Notes under the pieces: model-generated
The model's database searches: none
What the model was told of the DNA's origin: nothing
What the model saw: the letters and a program-made list of their open reading frames with translations, nothing else
In this document: positions 45,679 to 56,980 of the stretch, piece by piece
How positions within the stretch are numbered: position 1 is the stretch's first letter
How the letters are laid out: each line of letters opens with the position of its first letter
From: Paraescarpia echinospica
Lineage: Eukaryota > Annelida > Polychaeta > Sabellida > Siboglinidae
Reading direction: 5' to 3'
DNA: 64,000 nt
NCBI GenBank assembly: GCA_020002185.1
Contig: CM034531.1
Span: 44,765,099-44,829,098, forward strand
Position numbers and translations under genes: made by a program

Positions 45679-48211
45679 ATGTACTATACACACAACAAAC
45701 GTAAATTACTACTCATAAGTACATGTTGTGTGTTTCCCAGGTGTGTACACTGGCTTAGCGAAGCGACAACCAGCGCCGCCCACAGAAGACCTGGGAGAGG
45801 TCCTCTTGCACAATGGTTGGACACCTGTCGGCAAAAACATATACTGTAAAGTTCTGTCATATTTGAACAATACGCCATGTATTCTTCCCATAGATGGTGA
45901 CATCTATAAAGTGAACACCAGGGACGATATCGTCCTATTAGACCAATGGGGATTCCCCGATGTCATCACTGCACAAGTCATTTGTGCACTGTCAACATCC
46001 CTCAGTGTCATTCAACTCTGTGACGGAGTGCAGGTTGGCAGTGACACACTAATCACAAGCAAATCAACAACCATGCGCGTACACAGTGGTGTGCAATACA
46101 TCAAGCATGTTCGCTGCCCTGTTGTGATGCCACTTCATAACAAGGGGACATTCTCCGAGTTCTGCAGTCACATGCATTACGACCGAGTTCGCGCGACGTC
46201 CAAAGCTGACACTGCACAGGTGAATAATACCTTATTTCACGACATATTGCTCTCAATTGCACATGAAATCTTTTGACTGTACTTAGGTAACAGCAATGTT
46301 GCTTCATCATGCAATATCTCAAGTCATGAAATCCATAATAATACTTCACGATTACATTATGTTGCAAAACATTCATAACACATCATGAATATCACACATA
46401 AATTACCGTTAACGTTTGCACATATTCCACCAGTGCATCAATACTGTACTTTTATGTATATAGCGTAACGTCGACGTTAAAGAAATCCTTCAACGGCAAG
46501 CCCCAAACTTCGGCGATGAGTGCATTGATGTGATAACATCGACGGTGAAAAACAGCACCGTGTTCCCACAGGGACGACGTTGGGAGCGATCTGTGATCCA
46601 GTTCGCCCTCGGTCTTTGGAACCGATCACCCGCAGACTATGCAGATGCAACCGATACTGGCGCGTTACTTCTTCCATCGGTTAGACTGCTCCAATATTAC
46701 AAGAACTCCGTCGATCAACGACCAGGTGGGTGCATTACACTATGATGTTTTGGCATAAAAAACAATGCTTACATTTACTCTGCCCAGTTCACACGACGTG
46801 CAACTTCATGAGTAGCCGTTGTCTTCGTTGTGACAGTATTGTGCAGAAAAATATATATACATCAATGTATGGTTATGATATCATTATATTGATCATATTT
46901 ACGTGGGATGTCACTTCATATCCTGCTCCTCCATAATTGCCGTGATGACACATTGATATGACCACTGTTACACCACACGTATCCCTTTCCGTTTTCGTAA
47001 ACTGTTCACCCATCATGACAAACGTGAACCTCATATCGAACGCACTGGCAATGTAGGCAAACCAAATGGCCATAACATTAAACATTAATCTGTCCATATG
47101 TTTCCTGCCTGGTGTCTTCGACTGGATGGACATAACCGCAAGTGACAAACATGTTCCTGGGAGTGGGAGACATGGCGGACTCATCTTTGATAAAATGTCA
47201 ACACAGCAAGATCTCCAACTGGATTCTCGGGATGGCGAAACGAGACTGTCGGGGGTAGTCGACCTGGAAAGGGAATCCAACGCCTTAGATAAATTACACG
47301 GTGTACAAGAAAGTAAGGGAAATAACAACAACACATTGTTAGCGACGCATGTTCTCCAGATGGAGTTTTTGGGATTCACAGGATTTGTGTTTCCATTTGC
47401 CCACTTCGCTACCGTCGGTGTCCAAGCGCACCATCTTGTTCTGTTATTCTGGAAAGCTATTAGCCACCTCTTCGATTATGATTTTCATATAAATGTTTGC
47501 TTGTTTGATGGCGCCAGCGCTAACCGGTCATTCCTTAAGCTGTTGTTTCACCCACTTAAACCACTGGACGTCAATATGACAATTGAAAACTTACAAGTTT
47601 TGGGTGAAACAATAGTTTTAGGAATGGACGTTAAACATGTCATCAAACGTTTATGTAATAACGTTTTTAATGGTGGAACTACATCTTTTAGCACTAGACA
47701 ACTGCACTGGGAAGGATTTCCAATCATCTGGGACCACTGGCGCTCTGCTTATAACTGGGATATAACGTGTAATCCAGAGATGACCCGTCTGCACCACAAG
47801 TTAACAAAAGAACATATTTTCCTTACCACTGTCTCCAAAATGAGAAATCACCTAGCAGAAGAATGCCTGAACAGCGCCATGTGGTCCCTGATGAAGAACT
47901 ACGCTGACAGTCTAGGTGAAGGACAACGAAAACTTCTTACCGGTACTTTGACATTTCTTTCCATGACTAGTGATTTGATATCTTTCGTAAACAATGATTC
48001 TCCCGTCCATCTCCTAGCTGACAGCAGATTCTGTACTCTACAAACAACAATGTCATTCTTTTCTAACTGGGAAAAGGAAGTCCTTGCCCGTACAGATGTC
48101 GACACCCCCCTAAAAAAAGTTATCTCATGTCCCAGGAAACAAGGGAAGACATTATGTTTTGCTGTACGAGTTTGCTGGCAGTTCCATTATGGCGTCACCT
48201 TTAAATACTGA

Positions 48212-48539
48212 TATAGTGGAGATTTTTTTTCACAGCAAAGATCGCAAAAACATGGCAAGGAAATACTTTTTGCTATATTGAGTAATATTTTACGTTGCTT
48301 ATATTCATACCGACATATCGCATTTACACAATTATTAATAGCCGTATGTTATACGTGTACACAATACTACATGTACGTGAGTGTTATGTATAGATTACTA
48401 AAATAATGAGTACATGTTGGAATGCGATTACTAACGACGGCGTACATGTAATGCTTACATGTTTTGTAGCGGCCTCCGTACATGTTGCATAAGTTGTCCA
48501 TTCGTTTGGTCTTCTTGGATGTTGTTGACTTTTGTATTT
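48212..48539. other. Gap between convergent coding regions
   Basis: About 330 bp between the plus-strand transposase end and the minus-strand gene end. No AATAAA seen on either strand. Confidence 0.5.
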
Positions 48540-50348
48540 CTAGTCTGTGTGATAATGTATTTTTTTTCGCATATCGTGTACCAATGCCTTGCGAAATTGA
48601 TTATTGCTTATGGCAAGGTAACGGCCAACACATTCTGAAAAAATGACATTGATCATATCGACGTCGCCGCCATGTGGCATGCACTTCATAAATGATTTTG
48701 TAATGTCACCGTCTGCAAGGACTTTATGTTTAACCTCATTGAGGACACTGGCCCCGTGTTCCGCTAAAGCGTCCAGTCCTTGCAGACGGCGGACAGCATT
48801 GTGCAGGGTGATGAAGAAATGTAGTGCGTCGTCGCTTATGTTGAGCAGCGAACGGTTGATGTTCTGTTTGCTCATTGTGACATTCAGCGACGAAGGCATT
48901 GTTGTTATTGTTCGTAGCTGTCCTTCCTCTCTGATTAGATGACGCAACACATTCAGTTTGGCTTTTTCATGCCTATATAAACAGTAATGTTTACGTGCAT
49001 GTGGCGTCTGAGGCGGGTCACGGTTTTATACTGCATCATAGCTACACATCTCCCACCAAGGTACCTCAGTTGACCTAGCCCTGCATCTGTCATTTGGTTG
49101 GGTGGTGGCGCTGTAGATGTTGACGGCTCAGCCTCTTGTGGAATGTCGTCTTGTAGTCTGTGGTCACAGATGACGTACGCGCGTATTTCGTTGAGGACGT
49201 ACGCAGCTGCCGCGTGTTGTCATGACGTCATGGTAGCTCCACAGAGAGTTTTCATGTGTGTTCCCACACAAACCTTAACAGGAAATATCTTTCATTGGTA
49301 CATTACGCAATAATTATATACACTTACATATAATTATTACAGCAATTTAGAAAAAAATACAATATTTCTTATGCAATGTTTATTCTTATGTTATAAACAT
49401 CGATATTTCAATACACACCCTGAAGAAATCAGTGCATGATCTCATGAATTCTGTTCGGTGTTTTGTCTCGATTTTTCTTCTGGAGGTGAAGGATTTGCTA
49501 AGCTGTGTGAAATGCGAGTACGTAATATTTGTGTATATATATATATATATATATATACAGACTTACATATAATTATTACAGCAATATGTACAGCAATATA
49601 GGAAAAGTACAATATTTCTTATGCAATGGTTATTCTTATGATATAAACATGCATATTTCAATATGTACACAGCTTGAAGAAATCATTGCAGGATCTCACG
49701 AATTCTGTTCGGTGTTTTGTCTCGATTTTTCTTCTGCAGGTGAGGGGTTTGCGCAGCTGTGTGAAATGCGTGTACACAATGTCAGTGTAATTGTATAGTT
49801 TGTCTTTATCGAGTTGTTGAAATGCTGCATGCTGTTGTTTTTGGTTGTAAGTAATTGTGGGCATTGTTGTGTTAACTGTTTTTAAGATGTGTTGTATTGC
49901 GTCGAAATGAGCATGTGAAACGTCATCAGAAATCAAGAAAGACAATGGTGAATAATTGACGTAAGCGTACATGAACTGCCAACTGCTGTCTTTTTAAATG
50001 CTGATGAAAAAAGGTGGTATTAACTCGCAACACGTCAACATTTTTGTATGCATGATTACAGTACATTTCACGATTAGTTGCATACATATGAATATTCATA
50101 CATATGTATAACAGTAGGGCTCAAATGTGCCATATGTTACAAACATGTTGTAACTCACCGTAATCCATGCTATCTGTATCTGACACATAGTCGTTTGTAC
50201 CGTCCGTTGTGCGAGCATCTGAGAGTAATGATGTGACCGCAGCCTCCACAACCGGAAGCTCATCTGGCAGTTGTCCACAGTCAGGTGTGAGCGCAGCTAT
50301 GTGTAATGATGTGGTCGCAGCTTTCACAACACAATGTTCATGTGTCAT
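48540..50348 (-). pseudogene. Unrecognised conserved mobile-element-type protein, fragmented
   Basis: Candidate exons from right to left: 50348-50159 (ATG start, acidic, with an internal VVKAATTSLHIAAL / VVEAAVTSLLSDA repeat, GTGAGT donor); 49972-49663 (HILKTVNTTMPTITYNQ, RRKIETKHRTEF); about 49215-48990 (AAYVLNEIRAYVI, GLGQLRYLGGRCVAMM); 48984-48540 (HEKAKLNVLRHLI, SLLNISDDALHFFITLHNAV, VGRYLAISNNQFRKALVHDM). The RY-x-GG and ISDDA...FF...NQFRK pattern resembles uncharacterised proteins I associate with invertebrate mobile DNA; I cannot name a function. Exon phases do not all match, and a one-base shift or a very short intron separates the last two pieces, so it is damaged or incompletely read. 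Confidence 0.45.
49314..49778. repeat. Local tandem duplication of about 0.2 kb
   Basis: 49318-49520 and 49560-49778 align at roughly 85 percent, separated by a TA run (49533-49558). The duplicated part includes the RRKIETKHRTEF coding segment, so an exon end was copied together with intron sequence. Confidence 0.8.
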
Positions 50349-50625
50349 TTTCTCAACTGAACGAACACACGAAACGTATTAATCATACGTAACGATAGTA
50401 TTCTATGGAAACGAGTATGAAATCAAATTTAATATTGTATGTACGTGTATATATGTATATATATATGATTAATATAGATTTAACATTACAATACTGTTTT
50501 TCGTATGAAATGTTTGCAATAAAACGACATTTCATGGCAAATCGTTGTATGATGTAATAACCTGAACTGTTCAATAGTACATCGGAAGGAAAATCACAAA
50601 CCTTCGATAGCATGCGGACAACAGC

Positions 50626-52565
50626 TTACGTCTTGTTGCACTGCAAGCGGCGTGCGTGCGTAGCAATCAGTATCACAACTGTTGTGGGCCAGACACGCTT
50701 CCCTTGTGAAGCCAATGATTGAAGGTCAGCAGGATCCCGCACCCGGCTTATTGCAACCCCTAGCTGGCCTGGTGCAAACACCTTCTCTGCGTGCACAACG
50801 GTGCGCCGAAGTGTTAGGCCTGAATTAAACATAAACATGTATTATAGAGCTTTGAAAACATTATAAATGTTGCATTTTTATAACTGCACCTTACAGGAAC
50901 AAATACGACGTTTGTAGGACTTACAACGTTATGCCATTTCGGTGTCAAGTATCCACGTGCTGTTTTCTATAGCATGTCTTTGCAACATCCTTACGTCGTC
51001 ATTAGCAAATGTGGGTAAAATAATACATAATAAATACAGAAATATCAACGTACCACTGTGCATGTGGTCGTGAGAGAAAATCATATATGTGGAGATGCAG
51101 AGAAAACGAGATACAGGAGGTGCGCTTCTGTCATGTGGCACAGGAGCTGTTATACAAATAGTGTAGTGAGTGTATTTAGAAACAACATGTAATGACTATT
51201 ACTGGTGAAATTACTTGCCTTGACACTTGTGAATCGTCATAGCGAATGCAAGTCTCAGAGGAATCCGATACCGGGTCGCAGCCAGTTTCTGTGTTATTGG
51301 GGAGTAGCTAACAAACGCCGCCTTGCGTAACTTTCCTATGCGCCCATCTTGTGTTCTTATTGTAACGTATTCGGGGCATGTTTGCAGAACAACGGCTTGC
51401 ATGCCGTTCACCAAGCGGTTAGAAACGTTACAAGTTATAATCACTGGTGCATTAACCTTCAGATATAAGTCGACCGGCGTCAACATCCGTCGCAGGAACG
51501 AAGCATCACCTGCGGCAATAAATTAATAAAAATTCAATTGTCATACAATTAAATAACACGTACACCCGGTTGTACAGGAAATGAATACACAATAATGGAG
51601 TTGGGGTGTGTGGTTCTGTTTTCCGGTCAAACACCAAGGTGATATACATTATATATACATATATACATACATTATGCTACATTTATTTTAACTATCGACA
51701 GCATACATGTGATTGTAACATGTGACTGTACGTAAAGGTCAGAAACATTGTTCAAATGCGCAAGTACATGTAACTATTGTATACACGACAAACCGCTATC
51801 TCTGGAATGATATACGTGTATTTCTTCCTCCATTGCTTCGAGGCAGTCGTGATTGTGCATGTCGACGTCAAGGTTTGTTGCATATAGATGCACAACTCCA
51901 CGTGTTGGCACGGGACGTGATAACGAGGCCAGTGTACGTTCGGTGGCCTCATTGACCTGTTTGGCAAATACACGGAATAAGTTATTACACAACTGAAGGT
52001 CGAAGGCTGTAGTGATGAATTGGAAAATATATTGATATATAAGACGTTGTGGAGACGATTGTATTTTTCAAAGCCACTTCATATATAGCCTAGTCCTCAC
52101 GGATGCTCAATGCTGTACACTTTACTCCCCTGCCACACCTGTTCAATGGAAAACTATCCCGACTTTTCTGGGGAAGCATGCAGCCACGCTGCAATTAATG
52201 CGCAAAAAGTGAACGCACAAATATCCACCATTGTATATAGCTAGGTACCCATTCATATACATCATTGAAGTAGAGCAACGTAGAGTACACGAACTTGCTC
52301 AATGTTTGAAACGGCAGAATAACATTAGAACCCGGGATGTATCTAGTTTGAGAGTGCGATACTTCAGTGGAGCCAATGCGCTCCAACGATATACATATAA
52401 AACAAAGCACTCACGTTACCGGTCGCCACTTCGCCAATAGCTTCTATGAAGCTTCCGCAGTGCTGTCGCTTGATAGTTGTAAAATTCACGTGATGCAGAA
52501 GACGGAGCAGTTCTGATGTTAAAAGGTGAGCGATTGGCTTGGGGTTGCCGCAACAGTTGCACACA
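50626..52565 (-). pseudogene. PIF1-like helicase, C-terminal half, four exons
   Basis: Exons 52565-52415, 51956-51794, 51509-51219 and 50819-50626 join in phase. They read in order: ...TIKRQHCGSFIEAIGEVATGN, VVHLYATNLDVDMHNHD, LYLKVNAPVIITCNVSNRLV, LRLAFAMTIHKCQG, LTLRRTVVHAEKVFAPGQLG then VAISRV. These are the late motifs of PIF1/RecD-type superfamily 1B helicases (motif IV region, the RLVNG loop, TIHKCQG, and VAISR of motif VI). The third intron has a GC donor (CAAG/GCAAGT). The Walker A/B half is missing where a GA/TA tract begins at 52570. PIF1-like helicases unwind DNA and are found both in cells and in mobile elements. Confidence 0.75.
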
Positions 52566-52568
52566 CTT

Positions 52569-52698
<130 letters not shown>

Positions 52699-52700
<2 letters not shown>

Positions 52701-52739
52701 ACACCTCCTATGCGTAATATTCGCCCCTATATAAATGCA
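52699..52739 (+). promoter_or_regulatory. TATA-containing block, second copy
   Basis: Matches 43909-43949 with one mismatch; TATATAAAT at 52728-52736. It lies about 60 bp before the acceptor of the next coding exon. Confidence 0.5.
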
Positions 52740-52796
52740 CTCGAATTTTGCGAACTGGTAAACTTTATACGTACACTTGTTCTCTTTCACGCGTAG

Positions 52797-53063
52797 AATG
52801 GAAACACACTGGAAGAGGCAGTGGCACAGTTTAATGATGGAAATGTTGCTGTCTTAAGAGTTTTTGAACTCCTTGGACTGTCCCCAGGCTATTTCACTTT
52901 GAACTCTGCCCTTGCCAGTGATGTGAAGAGACTATACGGTGCCGGGCGAAAGTCGTCCGAGGTGGGAAGGGCGAAGCGAAAGCACATTCGGGCAGTAAAA
53001 AAGGGCTTCAAAGACAAAACTGATGAAGTAGAAGGCAATCTGTATGAAACTGGAGCACACTGA
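52797..53063 (+). pseudogene. C-terminal exon of a Mutator-like-transposase-domain type protein
   Basis: After an acceptor CACGCGTAG (ending 52796) the frame reads NTLEEAVAQFNDGNVAVLRV, a Gly-containing loop, and a basic run (AKRKHIRAVKKGFKDK), ending EGNLYETGAH before TGA at 53061. The FNDG...LG...KRRK...EG-x-Y order resembles the end of invertebrate proteins annotated with a Mutator-like transposase domain. No upstream exons were identified, so it is a remnant or the last exon of a displaced gene. The assignment is from memory of the family pattern and is tentative. Confidence 0.45.
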
Positions 53064-55185
53064 GTATATTTCTGTGTGATAGGACCACTGCTGTGCATTT
53101 CATACATGTGAGATGAAGTGAAAGTACATTGAGTTTCAGTTTTTGTCATTTTTCCAAAAAACTAATTTTAGCCTACCGGGCATCACTTGAGACGTCCTTA
53201 CTCGCTCAATTTTTGAGTTATCAATCTCATTTTTGAACACAAGAACTTAAGATATTTCCATAAGGAATGATCTAGGGATTTTCTCTTAAAACAATTCTAT
53301 GTGGTACTTTTATTGCTATGAATATATAATTAGCTGACGGAAATGAAAAAAAATTGAAAAAAGACAATTATTTTCCTCCAAAATGTTTTCTCAAGATTTC
53401 CTCTGATCAGGACATGTGCCATCGTGTTATAAAGAACCTGTGAAAATTGCATAACGTAAAATGTTTTGGAGAATCCTGTCTCAAAAAATGGCTGATTTCA
53501 TGGCTTTGGCGGCCATATTGGACACTAATTAGCATCATTTATGCACATTTTGCATTTATTTAAATTTGCATTTTATACCCTTCCAAATGGCATATAGGGT
53601 TGATTGATATATGTTAAAGGGAAAAAAGTCCATTAGGAGTGCTTTGCTGCCTTAACTACACTTTGTGTAGGAATAGTCGTTCGTGTGCCCAGTAATTGCA
53701 GAGACACTTATTCCTGAGACAAATATGTACGATGTGCCTCCTTGTTGTGGTTTCACTTTTAATATAGTGTTGTTCTACACCCAATATTTGAAGGTATGGC
53801 ATCTATTGAACATTGCTTTAGAACAGTTTACTGTAAGTGCATTTATTGTGTAATAAAATATGTGATGCATCAGTGTTGTCTTATTAGTTTGTACTATAGT
53901 TGGAAAAATTAAAATTAAATGCATTAATAATGAACCAACATCAAATATATGTATATTCATTTAGATATACATATGTATTGTCCAAATAAATAATAAAAAT
54001 ATCATCTACATGTGGTCCAACAATTGCGAATATAATCATATACATACATACATATATATATATAATATGGTCGATTCTCACAGAAGTGCAGCACTTTATA
54101 AAATCACTTACTTGCTTGCATTGTTCCCAGCTTTTGCTACCATAAATAGACATGTTGGGGAACCCTACCAAGAAATTGGCCACCTTAAATCCTACTTCTG
54201 TGGTAATAGCAAAGTAAAGGGTCAAAGTTGGAAGTGATAATTCAAAAATAACATACGAATGCATATGTTTTGCATTGTATACGTTCCAGGGTCCAATAAT
54301 CTATTGTATATTTGACAGTTCTGCTTGTTTGCAAGTATGCTGAACATATTACTGCATCTGTGACAAGATATATTTTTGGTGTTGAGACCCTAATGTTAGA
54401 TCAGTTGAATATTTTACAGTTGAATTATATCATTATTTTTGTCACCAAGCACTACACAATAAAGATAAAAACATGGATGTTATCAACCTTGATCGAGCTG
54501 AAACCATCCAAAGATTAATGTAAATAACCCCTCACATCAATGTGCAGGTACACATTTTATAATAATCATAAAATATATTAAATAATCAATATTAAACACA
54601 ATATGCATGACTTAAAATTAACGCTGCCGGCTTAATTCGTTACGTAAGTGCATCAGTCTCGTTCTTTAAAAAGTCTACTATGTAACATTGTCAGTATGAC
54701 ATGAAAATAATTAATTAAAATAATAATTATGACCGTAAGCATCGCCCCAAGAAGTTACACAAAATATCAAACCAGCCGCTACCCCTACCACCGCACTAGC
54801 CCGATTGCCGACGGAATACGGCCAATCGTAACGTGTGTTTATTTGTACGATTCAATCGTACCCGATTGACTCGGCCGAGTCACTCGTACGAGTCAATCGG
54901 TCCGATTGTCTCGTAACGTGTATCGCCACCTTTGGCCAATGGTCTCCATTTGTTGTTACTTTCAGTGTTTACTAGTGAGCCATTGTATTTTAGACATTGT
55001 GGTCTATTGATTTTCTGCTATCATTGTTGGATAGATGGTGACGACCTTAAACCATTACATTTGTCATGGCAGCATTGATTTTCTGGTCAAAACATAATAT
55101 TATTATATTAATAGCGTATCAGTTTGTTATATGTCGTATACTTGCTTTACATGATTTAGCAATTAAGACCCATTAGAATGCAGAT
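53064..55185. other. Non-coding stretch
   Basis: Poly-A-rich segments, GGCGGCCATATTGG at 53509-53522, and TA runs near 54048-54066. A cluster of palindromes lies at 54841-54915. Open frames are short and lack protein character. Confidence 0.45.
54862..54900. repeat. Nested palindrome cluster
   Basis: CCGATTGACTCG (54862-54873) and CGAGTCAATCGG (54889-54900) are inverted. Between and across them lie GACTCGGCCGAGTC and ACTCGTACGAGT. Related GATT/CGTAACGTGT words flank on both sides. Confidence 0.8.
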
Positions 55186-55186
55186 T

Positions 55187-55605
55187 TTTGTAACAGGTGT
55201 CACATGTATAACATGTGTAACCGGTGTGACAGGTGTGACAAGTGTGACATATGTGACGTGTGACAGGTTGCCGTGTGCACGTATGTGTGGCATGAGTAAA
55301 ATGTGTGACAGGTGTAACAGGTTTAACATGTGTGACAGGTGTACCAGGTGTGACAGGTGTATCAGGTGTAACAGGTGTGACATTTCTAACATATGTAACC
55401 ATTGTGACAAGTTTAACAAGTGGGACAGGTGTGTAACAACCGTAACATGTTGGACATATGTGACAGGTGTAACAGGTGTAACATTTGCAAAAGGTGTAAC
55501 CGGTATGACAGGTGTAACAGCTATAACAGGTGTAACATGTGTGACAGGTATGACAAATGTGACAGATATGACAGGTGTGACTGATGTGACCGATGTGACA
55601 TATTG
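55187..55605. repeat. Degenerate 9-bp minisatellite (GTGTGACAG/GTGTAACAG)
   Basis: More than 40 degenerate 9-bp units. Long frames on both strands (Val-Thr-Pro or Cys-Asp-Arg repeats) follow from the period being a multiple of three. Confidence 0.92.
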
Positions 55606-55619
55606 AGCTAGACAGCAGT

Positions 55620-56872
55620 CAAACACAAAAAGTTTACACAATTTTGTCCACTCCCCGTTGCTTCAGTTTACTCAACCATCTAAATCAGAATATGGTAATG
55701 GTGGAGTATTTACAATGGTGGATTAGTGTTAGCGCTGTAATTGTACCGAGGCCAGATAAGTCACGTTGGTATTGCAATGAATAGTTCTGCCAAAGGGTAA
55801 AGTGCTTCTAACAGTCGTAATGACGCACTATAACATGATTTACCTAGATGCAAATTTACTCTTTAAGTGTGATATAATTGTATGACAATGTACCTTGTAA
55901 ACACATGTTTATTGATTAAGTTTGCGTGCACAATATGGCGCCCATATGGCTCAAACAAACCAGCGCAGCACTCAATGTTGACGTACCCTCTCGCGCCCAG
56001 CGGGCTCTAAGGAGATCACCTCAGATGTCACATTTGTATGGCAGCCTAGGAAAACCAGTCGGAAGTCGCAAGGCGCTCTTGAACGCGTCATAAAGGTGAT
56101 TTCGCGTCATAAACGGATACACGGTTCCGACGCCATCTTGACCTAGATCAGAGTTGCGAGTAAACAAACGCACGTGGGTACGAGAACAGCAAAACAAAGG
56201 ATACAAGACTTGGTGTCGCTCATTCAAGTGATTAAAGCAAATTATTTTCTGATATAAATAAGACTTATGATATACTAAGGTGTATATAAATGAACGGTGT
56301 ATTATTATAACTTATTCTTAAGTGAATATTCGATCTTATCTGTTCATTTAAGGCTATTTAAAGCAGTTTAATTTAATAGTACTTTTTACAACCTCTCCAT
56401 TTGATTTGAGTTTGGCACGGGTCAAAGTTAGGGCAATATCCTCTAGCTAGCTGGGCCCTATATGAAAATATGTGACCCCCTTCATTACCCAGCATAAGGG
56501 GGGGGTGCAATTCCAAATTATCATTTCGTCCTCCCATCCTCCCATCCTCCCATCGGCCCCATGAACCCCAAGCCTGACATCAGCGAATTGCAGGATCCCT
56601 CTAAACTCTTCAAGCTGTCAGTTTCGGTTACTATTTGTGCTTAATATGCACTAGGCAGTTTTTTAAATCAGTGAAACTTGTCCTCGATAATGACGATATG
56701 GCATAATCTGTACGTGCCACCGATATTTGGGGAATTAGGCCTATATGTGAATCTTGGTCAACGAATGGGTGTAAAATATCCCACTAAGTTAACCTTTCAC
56801 AGGAATTGAGGCATAACGATGTTTGCGAGACATTAAATTAATGTTATGCAAAACTACGCATTTATATTTAAA
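55620..56872. other. Non-coding stretch
   Basis: A 68-codon minus-strand frame (56227-56021) has no recognised domain. A CCTCCCATCC triplet repeat lies at 56531-56552. No gene supported. Confidence 0.4.
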
Positions 56873-56962
56873 ACTGTATTATTGTATGTGATATGTATGG
56901 ATATGTATTATATATATATATATATAATACATATCCATACATATCACATACAATAATACAGT
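56873..56962. repeat. 90-bp perfect palindrome
   Basis: ACTGTATTATTGTATGTGAT... on the left returns as its exact reverse complement ending at 56962, with a TA core. A further TA run follows (56962-56980). Confidence 0.92.
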
Positions 56963-56980
56963 ATATATATATATATATAT

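Larger units (their letters stand above)
44071..48211 (+). pseudogene. P-element/THAP9-like transposase, six exons, one late frameshift
   Basis: Exons: 44071-44099, 44379-44478, 44682-44781, 45741-46219, 46464-46725 and about 47112-48211. The first five join in phase with GT-AG introns. The last join is in phase only at a non-AG site (TG before 47112). The N-terminus has no THAP finger; FPKVKLSRL...GVYTGL may be a different DNA-binding module. The last exon carries the RNase H-like core: HGGLIFDKMSTQ (first catalytic Asp, 47189), CLFDGASANRSF (second Asp, 47507) and DVKHVIKRLCNNV, then helical SKM...AEECLNSAMW. A 1-base change in a C/A run (48105-48117) shifts the frame; SQETREDIMFCCTSLLAV reads in the next frame to a stop at 48202. 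Expected size is about 690 residues. A hAT MITE sits in intron 3. Confidence 0.75.

Noticed and set aside
50626..52565. Helitron as the source of the helicase
   Set aside because: No Rep nuclease motif, no CTRR-type 3' hairpin end seen, and the helicase is intron-rich; not excluded, but unsupported.
55155..55641. Val-Thr-Pro repeat ORF (minus) and Cys-Asp-Arg repeat ORF (plus)
   Set aside because: Both come from the 9-bp repeat, whose period is a multiple of three.
56021..56227. 68-codon minus-strand ORF as a gene
   Set aside because: No recognised family and no supporting context.
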